NCBI GenBank assembly: GCA_039180875.1
Contig: JBCDCY010000005.1
Span: forward strand, 124,001-188,000
Direction of reading: 5' to 3'
DNA from: JBCDCY01 sp039180875
Lineage (GTDB): Bacteria; Pseudomonadota; Alphaproteobacteria; Rhodobacterales; Rhodobacteraceae
DNA: 64,000 nucleotides
A model generated the notes under the pieces. It was given only the letters and a program-made list of their open reading frames with translations, did no database searches and was not told the DNA's origin. This document shows positions 51,301 to 58,387 of this stretch, in pieces (position 1 is the stretch's first letter; each line of letters starts with the position of its first letter). The position numbers were made by a program, and so were the translations under genes.

Positions 51301-52286
51301 TCAGGCGGGGCTTCGGCAAAGATCTGGGCGAGGGTGGCGGCGGAGACCTCGTCCTTCAGTGAGGCGACGAAGATGGGGAGGGGGTTGAGGCCCTGTTCGG
51401 CGAGAGCCTCGGCCAGAGCTGTGATAGGCTCCAGTCCGCCGCCTTGGGCGAGGGCGCGGTAGAAGACGATGGCGGCTATGGGGGCACCGGGGGTCCAATT
51501 TGCGACGGCGCCTGTTTCGGCTTCGGAGCTAGGTGAGGAGGATCGCGCCGGACCCGAGGGGGGGCGCATCGCGCCCGCCTGTGGGGGTGAGCCGCGTCCC
51601 GCAAACGCCCCGGTGGGGCGTTTGAGCGGCGAACGGGCGGAGCCCAACGGGTCGGGCGCGATCCGGTGCTGGCGCACCGGAAGAAATGTAGTTTCGGCGG
51701 GCTCGCCTAGCAGGGCTGCGACATCTGAAATTCCCCGCCCAGGGATCCAAATCCCCGCACGCAGAAACGGCCGCGCTGGCGGTGGCGCAGGCCGCCCAGG
51801 ATCGAGCAGCATCGCGGCATAGCGGAGGGCGTTCGCGGCGTTCTCCGGCCCGCCCTCGACCAGATAGGCCCAGAGCGCGTCGTAGGCCTCGGGCGCAATC
51901 GTCGAGGCGGCGCGGAGCTCAGCATCGGGTTTGTCGTCGCCCGGCAGCGCCGCGAAGGGGATGCCGGCCGCCCCCAGCCGCGCCGCGAACTGCTCCAGGC
52001 CGTAGGAGAAGTAGGAGGCGCCGCCGAGGATCCGGGCGATCACCAGCCGGGATTTCGTCGCCGTGGCTTCGAGATAGCTGTCGACGGTGAACGGGTGGCC
52101 AAAGTGGAGGAGGTTGGCGAGGCGGAGCGTCGGCGCCTCCGCCCCGAGCGTCGCCCGGGCCTCTGCGAGCGCCGCAAGCTCGGTATCCGCGGCCGAGAGA
52201 AAGATCAGATCCGCCGGGCTTTGGGCGAGATCGACAGGCTCCGACCCGTCGGAGATCGCACCGGCCTGGGCGGCGAGCAGGTGCAT
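48369..52286 (-). CDS. cobN: cobaltochelatase subunit CobN carrying an in-frame repeat insertion
   Basis: The 1305-residue large subunit inserts cobalt into hydrogenobyrinate a,c-diamide with CobS and CobT, whose genes are not here. Landmarks are LANLLHFGHPFTVDSYLE and ILGGASYFSYGLEQF near the N terminus, MGKHGNLEWLPGKALALSE in the core, VVGVQPARGYNIDPKESYHS before it, and LDSDDYYQFEGGMAATV near the C terminus. Residues 203-250 are encoded by the 143-bp palindromic repeat; after a further 20 low-complexity residues the family sequence resumes at PIAAIVFYRALAQ. The frame is intact. It follows the GNAT gene 52286-52741 with a 1-base overlap. Confidence 0.95.
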   Translation of the reverse strand: MHLLAAQAGAISDGSEPVDLAQSPADLIFLSAADTELAALAEARATLGAEAPTLRLANLLHFGHPFTVDSYLEATATKSRLVIARILGGASYFSYGLEQFAARLGAAGIPFAALPGDDKPDAELRAASTIAPEAYDALWAYLVEGGPENAANALRYAAMLLDPGRPAPPPARPFLRAGIWIPGRGISDVAALLGEPAETTFLPVRQHRIAPDPLGSARSPLKRPTGAFAGRGSPPQAGAMRPPSGPARSSSPSSEAETGAVANWTPGAPIAAIVFYRALAQGGGLEPITALAEALAEQGLNPLPIFVASLKDEVSAATLAQIFAEAPPDIVLNTTGFAVSSPQAEAWEGERRPTPLDAPGRPVLQVVLAGGTEAAWREGTSGLSARDIAMGVALPEVDGRVLTRAIAFKDEARFDAATECPIATYRAVPDRARFVAQLAAGWTRLACTAPAERRVAILLANYPNRDGRLANGVGLDTPAGTVAILDALAEAGYAIEDPPKDGAALMERILAGPTNWLTDRAVRAGGERLPLAAYKAHFATLPEDLRTAMLDRWGAPEDDPFVENGAFALSLLRMGNAVVGVQPARGYNIDPKESYHSPDLIPPHNYLAFYLWLRETFGAHAVIHMGKHGNLEWLPGKALALSESCWPEAILGPLPHLYPFIVNDPGEGSQAKRRAQAVIIDHLTPPMTRAETYGPLRDLEVLVDEYYEAAGVDPARAKHLQGEILSLSAVARLDLDAGIGPEDGEEGQLAKLDAYLCDLKEAQIRDGLHVFGQAPEGRLATDLLVALARIPRGDGAGRGASLLRALARDLGLTGFDPLDCAMAETWTGPRPAALAEISGDPWRTNGDTVERLELLAAALVEGRAAGDWPETHAVLAEVEGRLRPALAASGPAEMAALLAGLDGRFVPPGPSGAPTRGRPDVLPTGRNFFSVDSRAVPTPTAWALGWKSACRLIERHMQEAGDYLRTAALTAWGTSNMRTGGDDIAQALALMGVKPEWDAMSRRVTGFEILPLSILDRPRVDVTLRISGFFRDAFPAQIDLVASAAKAVMELDEPADQNPAAARWRAERGEAGEAAAFRVFGAKPGAYGAGLQAMIDERLWSDRADLAEAFLTWGSYAYGQQEAGTPARAAFESRLGAAEAVIQNQDNREHDILDSDDYYQFEGGMAATVETLRGAAPAIYHNDHSRPERPLIRTLDEEIGRVVRSRAANPKWLAGIKRHGYKGAFEIAATVDYLFAFAATTGAVQNHHFDLVYQAYLEDTETRDFIAEANPAALSEIVARFREALERGLWQPRSNSIRAHLEALT
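51538..51680 (-). repeat. palindromic repeat element, copy 2, in frame in cobN
   Basis: Read on the minus strand, from 51680 to 51538, it is the same 143-bp unit as in cobD, in the same orientation relative to the gene and in the same codon phase. The central CAAACGCCCC-ACC-GGGGCGTTTG hairpin is intact, and the terminal inverted repeat has slightly more mismatches than in copy 1. GTTTCGGC occurs on both sides (51514-51521 and 51691-51698), perhaps a target-site duplication that would make the inserted unit about 170 bp. Confidence 0.88.
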
Positions 52287-52741
52287 CAGATCCGCTTCTC
52301 CATGTAGACGCTCGGGCCGTCTTCGGGATAGCTGCCAAAGGGCCCGCGCTGCTGGTAGCCGGCGCGGGTGTAGAGCGCGATGGCGGTAGGACTGTCGGAG
52401 CCCGTCTCGAGCCGCAGGAGGGGCAGGGCGAGACCGCGCGCCGCCCCCTCCAGCGCCGCGATCAGGGCGGCGGCGACGCCTGTCCCGCGTGCCGCCTTGG
52501 CCACGAAGATCCGCTTCAGCTCACCGTAGCCGTCAAGCGGCGCGAGGCCGCCGCAGCCCACAGCCTCCGCACCGCGATAGGCTACGACGAAAACGGTGCC
52601 GGCCGCCGTCAGCTCCTCCGGCGAGAAGGCGAAGCGTGCCTCGGGCGGGTAGAGCGCGGCAAGCTCCGCCTCGCTCGCCGCGATCAGGGCGCGGGCGTCC
52701 GGGCCGAGGGCATCGTCCCGGACGATGCGAAGCGGGCTCAC
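52286..52741 (-). CDS. GNAT family acetyltransferase between cobW and cobN
   Basis: A 151-residue protein with motif A KRIFVAKAARGTGVAAALIA (near residues 75-94), then LRLETGSDSPTAIALYTRAGY and a GPFGSYPEDGPSVYMEK end. This set is typical of small GNATs of the PhnO/YedL type. It overlaps cobN by one base and the cobW stop by 4 bases. Substrate unknown. Confidence 0.85.
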   Translation of the reverse strand: MSPLRIVRDDALGPDARALIAASEAELAALYPPEARFAFSPEELTAAGTVFVVAYRGAEAVGCGGLAPLDGYGELKRIFVAKAARGTGVAAALIAALEGAARGLALPLLRLETGSDSPTAIALYTRAGYQQRGPFGSYPEDGPSVYMEKRI

Positions 52742-53784
52742 GCCGACAGTGCGGCCTCGATCGCCGCCCGGTCGAGGCCGGTCTCACCGATCACCACGAG
52801 CTGCGTCTGCCGCTCCGCCGCCCCGAACGGCCGGTCGAAATAGGTGTCGACCCGCGGCCCCACGGCCTGGAGCACGAGGCGGAGCGGCTTGCCCGTCACC
52901 GCCGCGAAGCCCTTCAACCGCAGAATATCATGGGCCCGGATCACCTCCGCCACCTGCTCGGCGAAGGCCACCGGATCGGCGATCTCTCCCCGCGCCACCA
53001 CGAAGCTCTCAAAATCGTCGTGGTCGTGGTGATGGTGGTCGTGATCGCCGCCATGGTGGGCTTCATGATGGGAGAGGCGGTTCTCCATGTCGCCCTCGGC
53101 ACCAATGCCCAGGCCGAGCAGCACGTCGGGGCCCAGCGCACCCATCCGCGCGGGCACGATGCGCACGCCGTCGCGCGCCTCGCCCTTGAGCTGCGTGGTC
53201 AGCGTCTCGGCGGCGCCGTCTGCGAGCAGATCGGTCTTGTTCACCACGATCATGTCGGCGCAGGCGATCTGATCCTCGAAGAGCTCGGAGAGCGGCGTCT
53301 CGTGGTCCAGCGCATCGTCGGCCGCGCGCTGGGTGTCGACAGCGGCCACGTCGTGGGCGAAGCGGCCGTCGAGCACCGCGGGGCCGTCCACCACCGTCAC
53401 CACGCCGTCCACGGTGACGCGGGTCTGGATCTCCGGCCAGTTGAAGGCGCGCACCAGCGGCTGCGGCAGGGCGAGGCCCGAGGTCTCGATCACGATATGA
53501 TCGGGTGGCGCATCGCGTTCGATCAGCTTGGTGAGGGTGGGCACGAAGTCCTCGGCCACGGTGCAGCAGATGCAGCCGTTCGAGAGCTCGACGATGTCGT
53601 CCTCGGCGCAGGCCGCGTCGCCGCAGCCCTTCAGCACCTCACCGTCCACGCCCACATCGCCGAATTCGTTGACGATGAGCGCGATGCGAGTGCCGTTTGC
53701 GTTGGCGAGGAGATGGCGGATCATCGTCGTCTTGCCGGCGCCGAGAAAGCCGGTGACGACGGTCGCGGGGATCTTCTGGGGCAT
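52738..53784 (-). CDS. cobW: CobW family GTPase, cobalt chaperone
   Basis: The 348-residue G3E GTPase starts MPQKIPATVVTGFLGAGKTT, with Walker A at 11-20. ELSNGCICCTVAEDFVP (near 68) has the CxCC metal site, TSGLALPQPLVRAF the switch region and VVNKTDLLADG the guanine motif. A His/Asp-rich loop (about 240-256) likely binds metal. CobW proteins deliver cobalt(II) to the CobNST chelatase, and cobN is two genes downstream. It is the first large gene after the riboswitch. Confidence 0.95.
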   Translation of the reverse strand: MPQKIPATVVTGFLGAGKTTMIRHLLANANGTRIALIVNEFGDVGVDGEVLKGCGDAACAEDDIVELSNGCICCTVAEDFVPTLTKLIERDAPPDHIVIETSGLALPQPLVRAFNWPEIQTRVTVDGVVTVVDGPAVLDGRFAHDVAAVDTQRAADDALDHETPLSELFEDQIACADMIVVNKTDLLADGAAETLTTQLKGEARDGVRIVPARMGALGPDVLLGLGIGAEGDMENRLSHHEAHHGGDHDHHHHDHDDFESFVVARGEIADPVAFAEQVAEVIRAHDILRLKGFAAVTGKPLRLVLQAVGPRVDTYFDRPFGAAERQTQLVVIGETGLDRAAIEAALSA

Positions 53785-53848
53785 GGGAGCCTCCGAAATA
53801 GGGGCGTGGCCGGTGCAGCACCGGCCGGTATCAGCACGCAGAGGGTGC

Positions 53849-53971
53849 CTAGGCTTGAGTTGCGGCGCCCAGGCCGGGCGCGAGTACCGTCGCGGTAGCG
53901 CTCCCGCGAGCGGGCGATGCCGGCGCGGCGCTGGTGCGCGGCATCGGCGGAGTGATGCGGAGTGGGGTCAT
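53849..53971 (-). CDS. putative 40-residue ORF between the riboswitch and cobW
   Basis: ATG 53971 follows AAGGAA by 7 bases, one of the best ribosome-binding sites in the window. The frame encodes MTPLRITPPMPRTSAAPASP and 20 more residues, rich in Ala, Pro and Thr, ending in TAG at 53849. There is no recognisable domain. It may be a leader peptide through which the riboswitch controls translation of the operon, or a real small protein. A hairpin (GGCCGG-TGCTGCA-CCGGCC) lies between it and cobW. Confidence 0.5.
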   Translation of the reverse strand: MTPLRITPPMPRTSAAPASPARGSATATVLAPGLGAATQA

Positions 53972-54013
53972 CTGGCGTTCCTTCTGTCACACCCGACAGG
54001 GGTCAAGGTCACG

Positions 54014-54222
54014 CCTGGCCGGTCTCCTGGCTCACGAGGCGGTGCTCTGCACCAGGGCCGGCCCGCCTTCCCGACGCGCTTTGCGCCAGTGGCCGATGGG
54101 ACCGGCCCGACCTCGCCTACAGTCGCGGGGGCGGCTGCGGCTTCGGGGCCCCGAGATGGGTCGCCCCCTCACGCATTCCCGTTTCATCCGGCCCATGTAC
54201 TGGATGGCCCGGACACCAGACG
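54014..54222 (-). promoter_or_regulatory. cobalamin (AdoCbl) riboswitch
   Basis: On the minus strand one reads, in order, GGTGTCC, GAAACGGGAATGCG, GCCGCAGCCGCCCCCGCGAC-TGTAGG, GCCACTGGCGC, GTCGGGAAGGC and finally AGCCAGGAGACCGGCC. These are the conserved blocks of the B12 riboswitch. Downstream, CTGTC-GGGTGT-GACAG folds just before the ribosome-binding site of the small ORF and may be the expression platform. High adenosylcobalamin should switch off the cobW-cobN-cobO-cobQ operon. Confidence 0.93.
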
Positions 54223-54311
54223 GGTCGATCTGGCGCCCGGCGAAGGGGGATGTCAATCGGAAAGGGCGGCGTTGGGAGCGGGGTTTGTGCGCCGCGCGCC
54301 GGCCGGCTGCC

Positions 54312-54872
54312 TCAGCGCCCGGCGCGGGCCTGGGCCTCCTCGATTGCAGGGCGGATCGACCGGGTCAGCACCTGGCCGGTGATCGGGCCGGCATGGCGCA
54401 GCACCACCCGGCCGTCGCCGTCGATCACGAAGGTCTCCGGCACGCCGTAGAGGCCCCAGTCGAGCGCATTGCGTCCGCTCTCATCGGCACCGACGGCGAT
54501 GTAGGGATCGCCGAGTTCTTGGAGGAACGCCCGGGCATTCTCGGGGTCGTCCTTGTAGTTCACGCCGATGATCGGCAGGCCGCTGTCGGCCAGGCCGGTG
54601 AGGATCGGATGCTCCACCCGGCAGGGGGCGCACCAGCTGGCCCAGAAGTTCACCAGCTTCACGCCCTCGGCCGCGAGTAGGGCGTTGTCGGGCGGCGCCT
54701 GGCCGGGCAGCAATTCGGTGAGCGCCAGATCCGGCGCCGGCTGGTCGGCGAAGGCGGAAGGCAGGGCATCCGGGTTCTCCCGCCCGAGGCCCGCATAGAG
54801 GAAGACCGCCAGCAGCACGAAGATCGCGGGCGGGATCACCACGGACCAGCGGATGCGGCGCGCCTCAGCCAT
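54312..54872 (-). CDS. ccmG: thiol:disulfide interchange protein of cytochrome c maturation (CcmG/DsbE)
   Basis: The start ATG 54872 gives 186 residues: one N-terminal membrane helix (VVIPPAIFVLLAVFLYAG), then a periplasmic thioredoxin domain with the active site FWASWCAPCRVEHPIL (near 75-90) and YGVPETFVIDGDGRVV, where the cis-proline lies. It keeps apocytochrome c or CcmH reduced for heme attachment. It overlaps ccmD by 8 bases. Confidence 0.95.
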   Translation of the reverse strand: MAEARRIRWSVVIPPAIFVLLAVFLYAGLGRENPDALPSAFADQPAPDLALTELLPGQAPPDNALLAAEGVKLVNFWASWCAPCRVEHPILTGLADSGLPIIGVNYKDDPENARAFLQELGDPYIAVGADESGRNALDWGLYGVPETFVIDGDGRVVLRHAGPITGQVLTRSIRPAIEEAQARAGR

Positions 54873-55029
54873 TTCGCGTCTCCCGCCGGGTGCCTTCGAG
54901 GTCGGACAAATCGCGCCGCAATCGGGCCGCCCGGGCGAGGGAGACGGCGACCAGCCCGCCAAGCAGCACCAGCGTCACCCCGTAGGCGCCGAGCACCGTG
55001 CCGGCATAGGCCCCAAGCTCCAGGTTCAT
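54865..55029 (-). CDS. ccmD: heme exporter protein CcmD
   Basis: A 54-residue protein with a single membrane helix: GAYAGTVLGAYGVTLVLLGG, then a basic tail ARAARLRRDLSDLEGTRRE. Size, topology and position between ccmC and ccmG define CcmD, which helps release holo-CcmE from the CcmABC complex. ATG 55029 overlaps the ccmC stop by 4 bases. Confidence 0.9.
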   Translation of the reverse strand: MNLELGAYAGTVLGAYGVTLVLLGGLVAVSLARAARLRRDLSDLEGTRRETRNG

Positions 55030-55754
55030 GCCGGCTGCTCCACCGTCATCAACGCCCGCACCCGGCGGGCCCGGATCTCCGTCCGCGTGCGCAGGAGGAG
55101 GAGCGACAGGAAGAGCAGCACGAAGCCACCGATCGAGAGCAACAGCGGCCAGTAGAAGACGTCGTCGACGTTGGTCTCGGCATCGAGGGAGAGGGAGGCG
55201 CCCTGGTGCAACCCCTGACTCCAGAAAAATACCGCATAGCGCGAGAGGAGCGCGAAGACCGATCCGACCAGGCAGAGGAGGGCGGTCAGATCGGCCGCCT
55301 TCTCCGGCTCGTCCAACGTCTCCCAAAGCGCCATGTAGCCGAGATAGAAGACGAAGAGGATGAGGAACGAGGTGAGCCGCGGATCCCAGGCCCACCAGGT
55401 GCCCCACATCTGCTCGCCCCAGAGGCCGCCGGTCACCAGCGCGATCACCGTCATCGTTGCGCCGATGGGCGCTGCGGCCTTGGCGGCGAGGGCGGAGACA
55501 TGGTGGCGCCTAATGAACCAGACGAGGGAGGCGACGAGCATCATGATCCAGATGTTCACCGCCATAAGCGCGGCCGGCACATGCACGAACAGGATCTTGA
55601 CGGTCGAGCCCTGCTGATAGTCGTCGGGCGTAAAGGCGAAGCCCCAGATCAGGCCGCCGCCCAGGGTGAGCGCGCTCAGCACCCAGAGCGCGGGTAGAAC
55701 GGCTGCCGAGACCCGCATGAACCGGGCCGGATTGGCGAGTTCCCAGAACGACAT
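55026..55754 (-). CDS. ccmC: heme transporter CcmC
   Basis: The 242-residue protein has six membrane helices and the tryptophan-rich heme-handling motif MWGTWWAWDPRLTSFLILF (near 110-130), with flanking histidines in FVHVPAALMAVN and SQGLHQGASL. It attaches heme to the chaperone CcmE. ccmA and ccmB are not upstream in this window; the next gene is pyrD, 46 bases away. Confidence 0.95.
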   Translation of the reverse strand: MSFWELANPARFMRVSAAVLPALWVLSALTLGGGLIWGFAFTPDDYQQGSTVKILFVHVPAALMAVNIWIMMLVASLVWFIRRHHVSALAAKAAAPIGATMTVIALVTGGLWGEQMWGTWWAWDPRLTSFLILFVFYLGYMALWETLDEPEKAADLTALLCLVGSVFALLSRYAVFFWSQGLHQGASLSLDAETNVDDVFYWPLLLSIGGFVLLFLSLLLLRTRTEIRARRVRALMTVEQPA

Positions 55755-55800
55755 GGCCGGCAGGTAGCGGCTTAACCCCGTCGGATCAATGGCCGCAGTG

Positions 55801-56868
55801 TCACGGCTCGGCGAGGGTGGGGGCGTCGGCCCCGATCAGATCGCCGATCCGGGGAGTGCCGTCCCGTGCGAGGAGGGCGTCGAGCTCCTCCGCGATCGCC
55901 GCCGCCCGACCGATGCCGCCGTAGACGAGGGCGGTGTAGAGCTGCACCGCGCTCGCCCCGGCCCGGATCTTGGCGAGCGCATCGGCACCGGTGGCGACCC
56001 CGCCCACACCGATCAATGGCATGCTCCGGCCGAGCAGGCGGTGCAGCGCGGCGAGCACCCGGGTCGAGCGCTCGAAAAGCGGCGCGCCGGAGAGGCCGCC
56101 GGCCTCCGCCCTGTGGCGGCTGTGCAATCCCTCCCGCGCGGTCGTGGTGTTGGTGGCGACGATGGCGTCGATGCCGGCCGCCACTGCGGTCTCGGCAATA
56201 TCGCCGAGGTCGGCCATGGTGAGGTCGGGCGCGATCTTCAGGAAGACCGGGATCGGGGTTGAAAGCGCATCCCGCGCCGCCATCACGCGCGCGAGGAGGG
56301 CGGCCAGCGCCGCCTTGCCCTGCAGGTCCCGCAAGCGCTCGGTATTGGGGGAGGAGACGTTGACAGTCGCGAAATCGACGTGCGGGCCGATGGCGGTAAG
56401 CACGGTGGCGTAGTCGGCGGCGCGATCCGCGCTCTCCTTGTTGGCGCCGAGGTTGATGCCGACGATGCCCGCCGGGCGCTGGGACGCAAGGCGCGCCGCG
56501 ATCCGCTCCATGCCGTCGTTGTTGAAGCCGAAGCGGTTGATGGCCGCCCGATCCTCGGTGAGACGGAAGAGCCGCGGGCGCGGATTGCCGGGCTGGGGCA
56601 GGGGCGTCGCCGCCCCCACCTCGACGAAGCCGAAACCCGTGGCGAGGAGCGCGTCCGTCGCCTCGGCGTTCTTGTCGAACCCGGCGGCGAGGCCCACGGG
56701 GTTGGGGAGCGTGAGGCCCGCGAGCTCCGTCCGCAGCCGGGCCGAGGTGACGGGTCCGGGTCGCGGTCCCAGGCCGAGGCGCAGGGCCCGGAGGGCGAGG
56801 TCGTGCGCGCGCTCAGGCTCCAGCTGGCGGAGAAGCGGCAGCGCGGCCGCGGCGAGCAGGCGCCTCAC
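55801..56868 (-). CDS. pyrD: dihydroorotate dehydrogenase, quinone-dependent (class 2)
   Basis: GTG 56868 overlaps the upstream gene's stop as GTGA and gives 355 residues. The membrane-binding N-terminal helices (LLAAAALPLLRQLEPERAHD) mark class 2. The FMN barrel follows with NPVGLAAGFDKNAEATDALL, NRFGFNNDG, INLGANKESADRAADY and the catalytic serine in NVSSPNTERLRDLQG, ending with IGVGGVATGADALAKIRAGA. It oxidises dihydroorotate to orotate for pyrimidines and reduces ubiquinone. Confidence 0.95.
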   Translation of the reverse strand: MRRLLAAAALPLLRQLEPERAHDLALRALRLGLGPRPGPVTSARLRTELAGLTLPNPVGLAAGFDKNAEATDALLATGFGFVEVGAATPLPQPGNPRPRLFRLTEDRAAINRFGFNNDGMERIAARLASQRPAGIVGINLGANKESADRAADYATVLTAIGPHVDFATVNVSSPNTERLRDLQGKAALAALLARVMAARDALSTPIPVFLKIAPDLTMADLGDIAETAVAAGIDAIVATNTTTAREGLHSRHRAEAGGLSGAPLFERSTRVLAALHRLLGRSMPLIGVGGVATGADALAKIRAGASAVQLYTALVYGGIGRAAAIAEELDALLARDGTPRIGDLIGADAPTLAEP

Positions 56869-57218
56869 CCCGGCAGCTCGGGAAAGCGGTGGGTGCCGTC
56901 GGGCCCGAGCGGCAGGGAGGCATGCCAGCGCACCTCCTCCCGGCGGAGGACGCGGTAGAGATGGGGGAAGGCGAGGCCGTCGCGGGAGGTCTCCCAGCGG
57001 AGGGCACTGCCGAGGGGTGCTGCCTCGACCGCCGCGAGGATCAGGTCGTCCTCTCCGGCGAAGTGCTTGGCCGCCGTTTCCGCCACCGTCTCGGCCGTGG
57101 AGAAATGGATGTAACCGTCGGCGAGGTCGACGGGCGCGCCCGCGGTCTCTCCCGCCGCCTCCAGCGCGGCCCACTCGGCGGGGCGAAAGATCTTGTAGAT
57201 CAGCATGGAGGCCGTCAT
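56865..57218 (-). CDS. DUF952 family protein
   Basis: The 117-residue protein, from ATG 57218, reads LIYKIFRPAEWAALEAAG, DGYIHFSTAETVAETAAKHF and RWETSRDGLAFPHLYR, the DUF952 pattern. The family resembles glutathione-S-transferase-related or ADP-ribosyl fold proteins, but no function is established. It overlaps pyrD by 4 bases, an arrangement I believe is common in related bacteria. Confidence 0.88.
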   Translation of the reverse strand: MTASMLIYKIFRPAEWAALEAAGETAGAPVDLADGYIHFSTAETVAETAAKHFAGEDDLILAAVEAAPLGSALRWETSRDGLAFPHLYRVLRREEVRWHASLPLGPDGTHRFPELPG

Positions 57219-57238
57219 CGGGCGCCGGACCCGGGGCG

Positions 57239-58165
57239 TCAACCCTGGGGCGTCATCACCCGGCGCTGCTCGGCCCGCTCCAGCCCCAGCCGGTGCTCGC
57301 GCCAGATGATGTAAAGCCCCGCGGCGACGATCAGCCCGGCGCCGATCAGCGTCGTCTCGGTCGGCACCTCGCCGAAAACGAAGAACCCGGCGAAAAGCGC
57401 GAACAGCATCGAGGCGTACTCAAACGGCGCGATGACGGAGGTGTCGGCGTGGCGATAGCTCTCCGTCAGCAGGATCTGCCCGATCCCGCCCACCAGCCCC
57501 GCGCTGATCAGCATGACGAAGCCCACGGTCGTCGGCATCACCCAACCGAAGGGCAGGGTGAGGAGGCCGAGCACCGTCGTGGTCAGCGAAAAGTAGAAGA
57601 CGATGGCCGGCGTTCGCTCCGTCTGCACCAGCTTGCGCACGAAGACCTGGGCCAGCGCCATGAAGACCGCCCCAGTCAGCATGGCGAAGGCGCCGATCGT
57701 CTCGAGCTTGGAGGCTGCGTCGAGCGACAGCACCGACAGCCGGGGTGAGAGCACGATAACGACACCCACCAGACCGATGAGTACGGCGGTGAGGCGAAAG
57801 ATCCGCACCTGCTCGCCGAGGAACATCGCCGCGAAGATCACGGTGAGCAGGGGTGCGGCATAGCCGATCGCCGTCACCTCCGGCAGCGGTAGAAGGCCAA
57901 GGGCGGTGAAGCCGAGCGCCATCGCCGTGCCGCCGACCAGACCGCGCCAGACATGGCCCATTGGGTTCTTGGTATCGAGCCCATGGCGCAGATCGTGCCG
58001 CCACATCAGCCAGACGATGATCACCGGAATGGCGAAGAAGGAGCGAAAGAACATCCGCTCCCCGGGCGGCACCCCCTCCGCCGCCGCAGCCTTGATGAGC
58101 GAGGCCATCACCATGAAGAGCGCGACGGAGAGGACCTTGAGAAAAATGCCACGGAGCGGGTTCAT
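57239..58165 (-). CDS. EamA/DMT family membrane transporter
   Basis: A 308-residue protein with ten membrane helices in two repeated EamA units; PPGERMFFRSFFAIPVIIVW and ALGFTALGLLPLPEVTAIGY are typical of the RhaT/EamA group. The last cytoplasmic tail is basic (WREHRLGLERAEQRR). Substrate unknown; such proteins export amino acids or metabolites. It lies 20 bases upstream of the DUF952 gene in the same direction. Confidence 0.88.
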   Translation of the reverse strand: MNPLRGIFLKVLSVALFMVMASLIKAAAAEGVPPGERMFFRSFFAIPVIIVWLMWRHDLRHGLDTKNPMGHVWRGLVGGTAMALGFTALGLLPLPEVTAIGYAAPLLTVIFAAMFLGEQVRIFRLTAVLIGLVGVVIVLSPRLSVLSLDAASKLETIGAFAMLTGAVFMALAQVFVRKLVQTERTPAIVFYFSLTTTVLGLLTLPFGWVMPTTVGFVMLISAGLVGGIGQILLTESYRHADTSVIAPFEYASMLFALFAGFFVFGEVPTETTLIGAGLIVAAGLYIIWREHRLGLERAEQRRVMTPQG

Positions 58166-58387
58166 GATCCGACGTCTCTAGCGCCCCGGACCGACCCCCC
58201 GCAATCCGCGCGAACGCATGGCTGCCATGCAAGCACGGTGCCGGAAGAGAGTGATGCCTCCGGCGGGGATATTTCTGTCACTGCGAAAGCGGGGCCCTGG
58301 CTTTCTTGCTGGCTTAAATATCCATGTCCCGGCGGCCGCGCCAGGTAGGGAAGGAGCCTAGGCGCCCATGTCGCCGGCCCACAGATT
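58166..58387. other. 222-base intergenic region upstream of the EamA gene
   Basis: No gene seen. It should hold the promoter of the leftward EamA-DUF952-pyrD transcript. An imperfect inverted repeat around ATATTTC at 58270 and TTAAATAT at 58313 is the only structure I note. Confidence 0.35.

Noticed and set aside
48387..51362. A 991-codon open frame on the plus strand opposite cobN
   Set aside because: It is the shadow of cobN in high-G+C DNA; the translation is arginine- and glycine-rich with no family motif, while the minus strand matches CobN throughout.
54014..54222. Short frames across this stretch as genes
   Set aside because: The conserved B12 riboswitch blocks explain the sequence.
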